The position numbers and the translations under genes are program-made. The notes beneath the pieces are model-generated. The model saw nothing but the letters and a program-made list of their open reading frames with translations. It was not told the origin of the DNA and did not search any database. DNA of 64,000 nucleotides from assembly GCF_002994615.1 (NCBI RefSeq), contig NZ_PVNK01000263.1, forward strand, positions 1-64,000. The letters run 5' to 3'. This DNA is from Enhygromyxa salina (GTDB lineage Bacteria; Myxococcota_A; Polyangia; Nannocystales; Nannocystaceae). Shown here one piece after another: positions 63,951 to 64,000 of the stretch (within the stretch, counting starts at the first letter, position 1; every line of letters begins with the position of its first letter).

Positions 63951-64000
63951 GTCCCGCCCGAGCTCGAGCTGCCCCCGCCCGGGGCCCGGGTCGTCGTGCC
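63828..64000 (+). CDS. priA: Primosomal protein N' (PriA helicase), 5' end
   Basis: 57 codons up to the window edge, starting at a TTG preceded by cgaggtcgaagc. An acidic leader (EDERSEEQTELTEPTQEAG) precedes the N-terminal DNA-binding domain pattern VSVAVPVALDQAFSYAVPPE ... GARVVVP, which matches the 3'-end-binding domain opening of PriA (V.VP.PLD..F.Y.VP......GARV.VPFG). PriA reloads the replisome at stalled forks. The leader resembles that of FlhB-type proteins, perhaps by chance. This is the intact copy; 55719-55922 is the truncated one. Confidence 0.75.
   Translation, partial: MAEDERSEEQTELTEPTQEAGATRLVSVAVPVALDQAFSYAVPPELELPPPGARVVV

Overview
The window is high-GC, gene-dense DNA from what looks like a myxobacterium (Myxococcota, probably a Nannocystis/Plesiocystis-like lineage; this is inference). 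The reasons are the many lipoproteins with long Asp/Gly, Asp/Thr or Ala/Glu linkers, CotH, DUF1592/DUF1552, FHA-WD40 and PknK-like proteins, Lys/Ala histone-H1-like tails, and frequent ATGA start/stop overlaps. No rRNA, tRNA or CRISPR was seen.

Layout. 1-7.6 kb (minus): a heavy-metal RND efflux operon running outer-membrane factor, membrane-fusion lipoprotein, CzcA/CusA pump, OmpR-type regulator, sensor kinase (cut by the left edge). 7.6-10.5 kb: a 75-bp tandem repeat and two tandem metallophosphoesterase lipoproteins. 10.9-13.1 kb: a decayed peptidase-S74/tail-spike chaperone remnant, BolA, a four-helix membrane protein, a DUF924 protein. 13.2-18.6 kb (plus): large catalase, a haem-motif/copper-monooxygenase-like lipoprotein, a VOC protein and a YafY/WYL regulator, punctuated by three copies of a palindromic element. 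18.6-26.4 kb: CotH lipoprotein, a small lipoprotein, then a plus-strand set made of an SBBP-propeller lipoprotein, a DUF1592 protein and a Tat-type DUF1552 protein. 26.7-32.8 kb: housekeeping genes (class II DAHP synthase, murB-murC, mutY) and a histone-H1-like protein. 32.8-37 kb: an L,D-transpeptidase and two Cys-rich paralogues. 37-44.7 kb: topA with an N-terminal Lys/Ala tail, a low-molecular-weight phosphatase with a lipoprotein, two haem-motif proteins, and an SDR enzyme. 44.8-50 kb: an ATPase between ~100-bp inverted repeats and several uncharacterised lipoproteins. 50.2-54.6 kb: one very large FHA / low-complexity / transmembrane / WD40 protein.

The right end is the most unusual part. 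A gene resembling the membrane half of FlhB/SctU, followed by priA, has been split. About 434 bp (3' end of the FlhB-like gene plus the first 41 codons of priA) occurs twice, at 55408-55841 and 63515-63950, about 99% identical. The ~7.7 kb between the copies holds gene remnants, a large Ser/Thr kinase-AAA-GAF-STAS protein and a possible IS91-type transposase remnant. It reads as a recently inserted island that left one truncated and one intact priA start.

How the parts relate: the first block is a self-contained metal-sensing and export unit; 15.7-26.4 kb and 41.7-43.9 kb encode mainly exported proteins of the outer surface or periplasm; 26.7-31.8 kb and topA/priA are core metabolism and DNA maintenance; dispersed repeats mark the gene borders in the accessory stretches.
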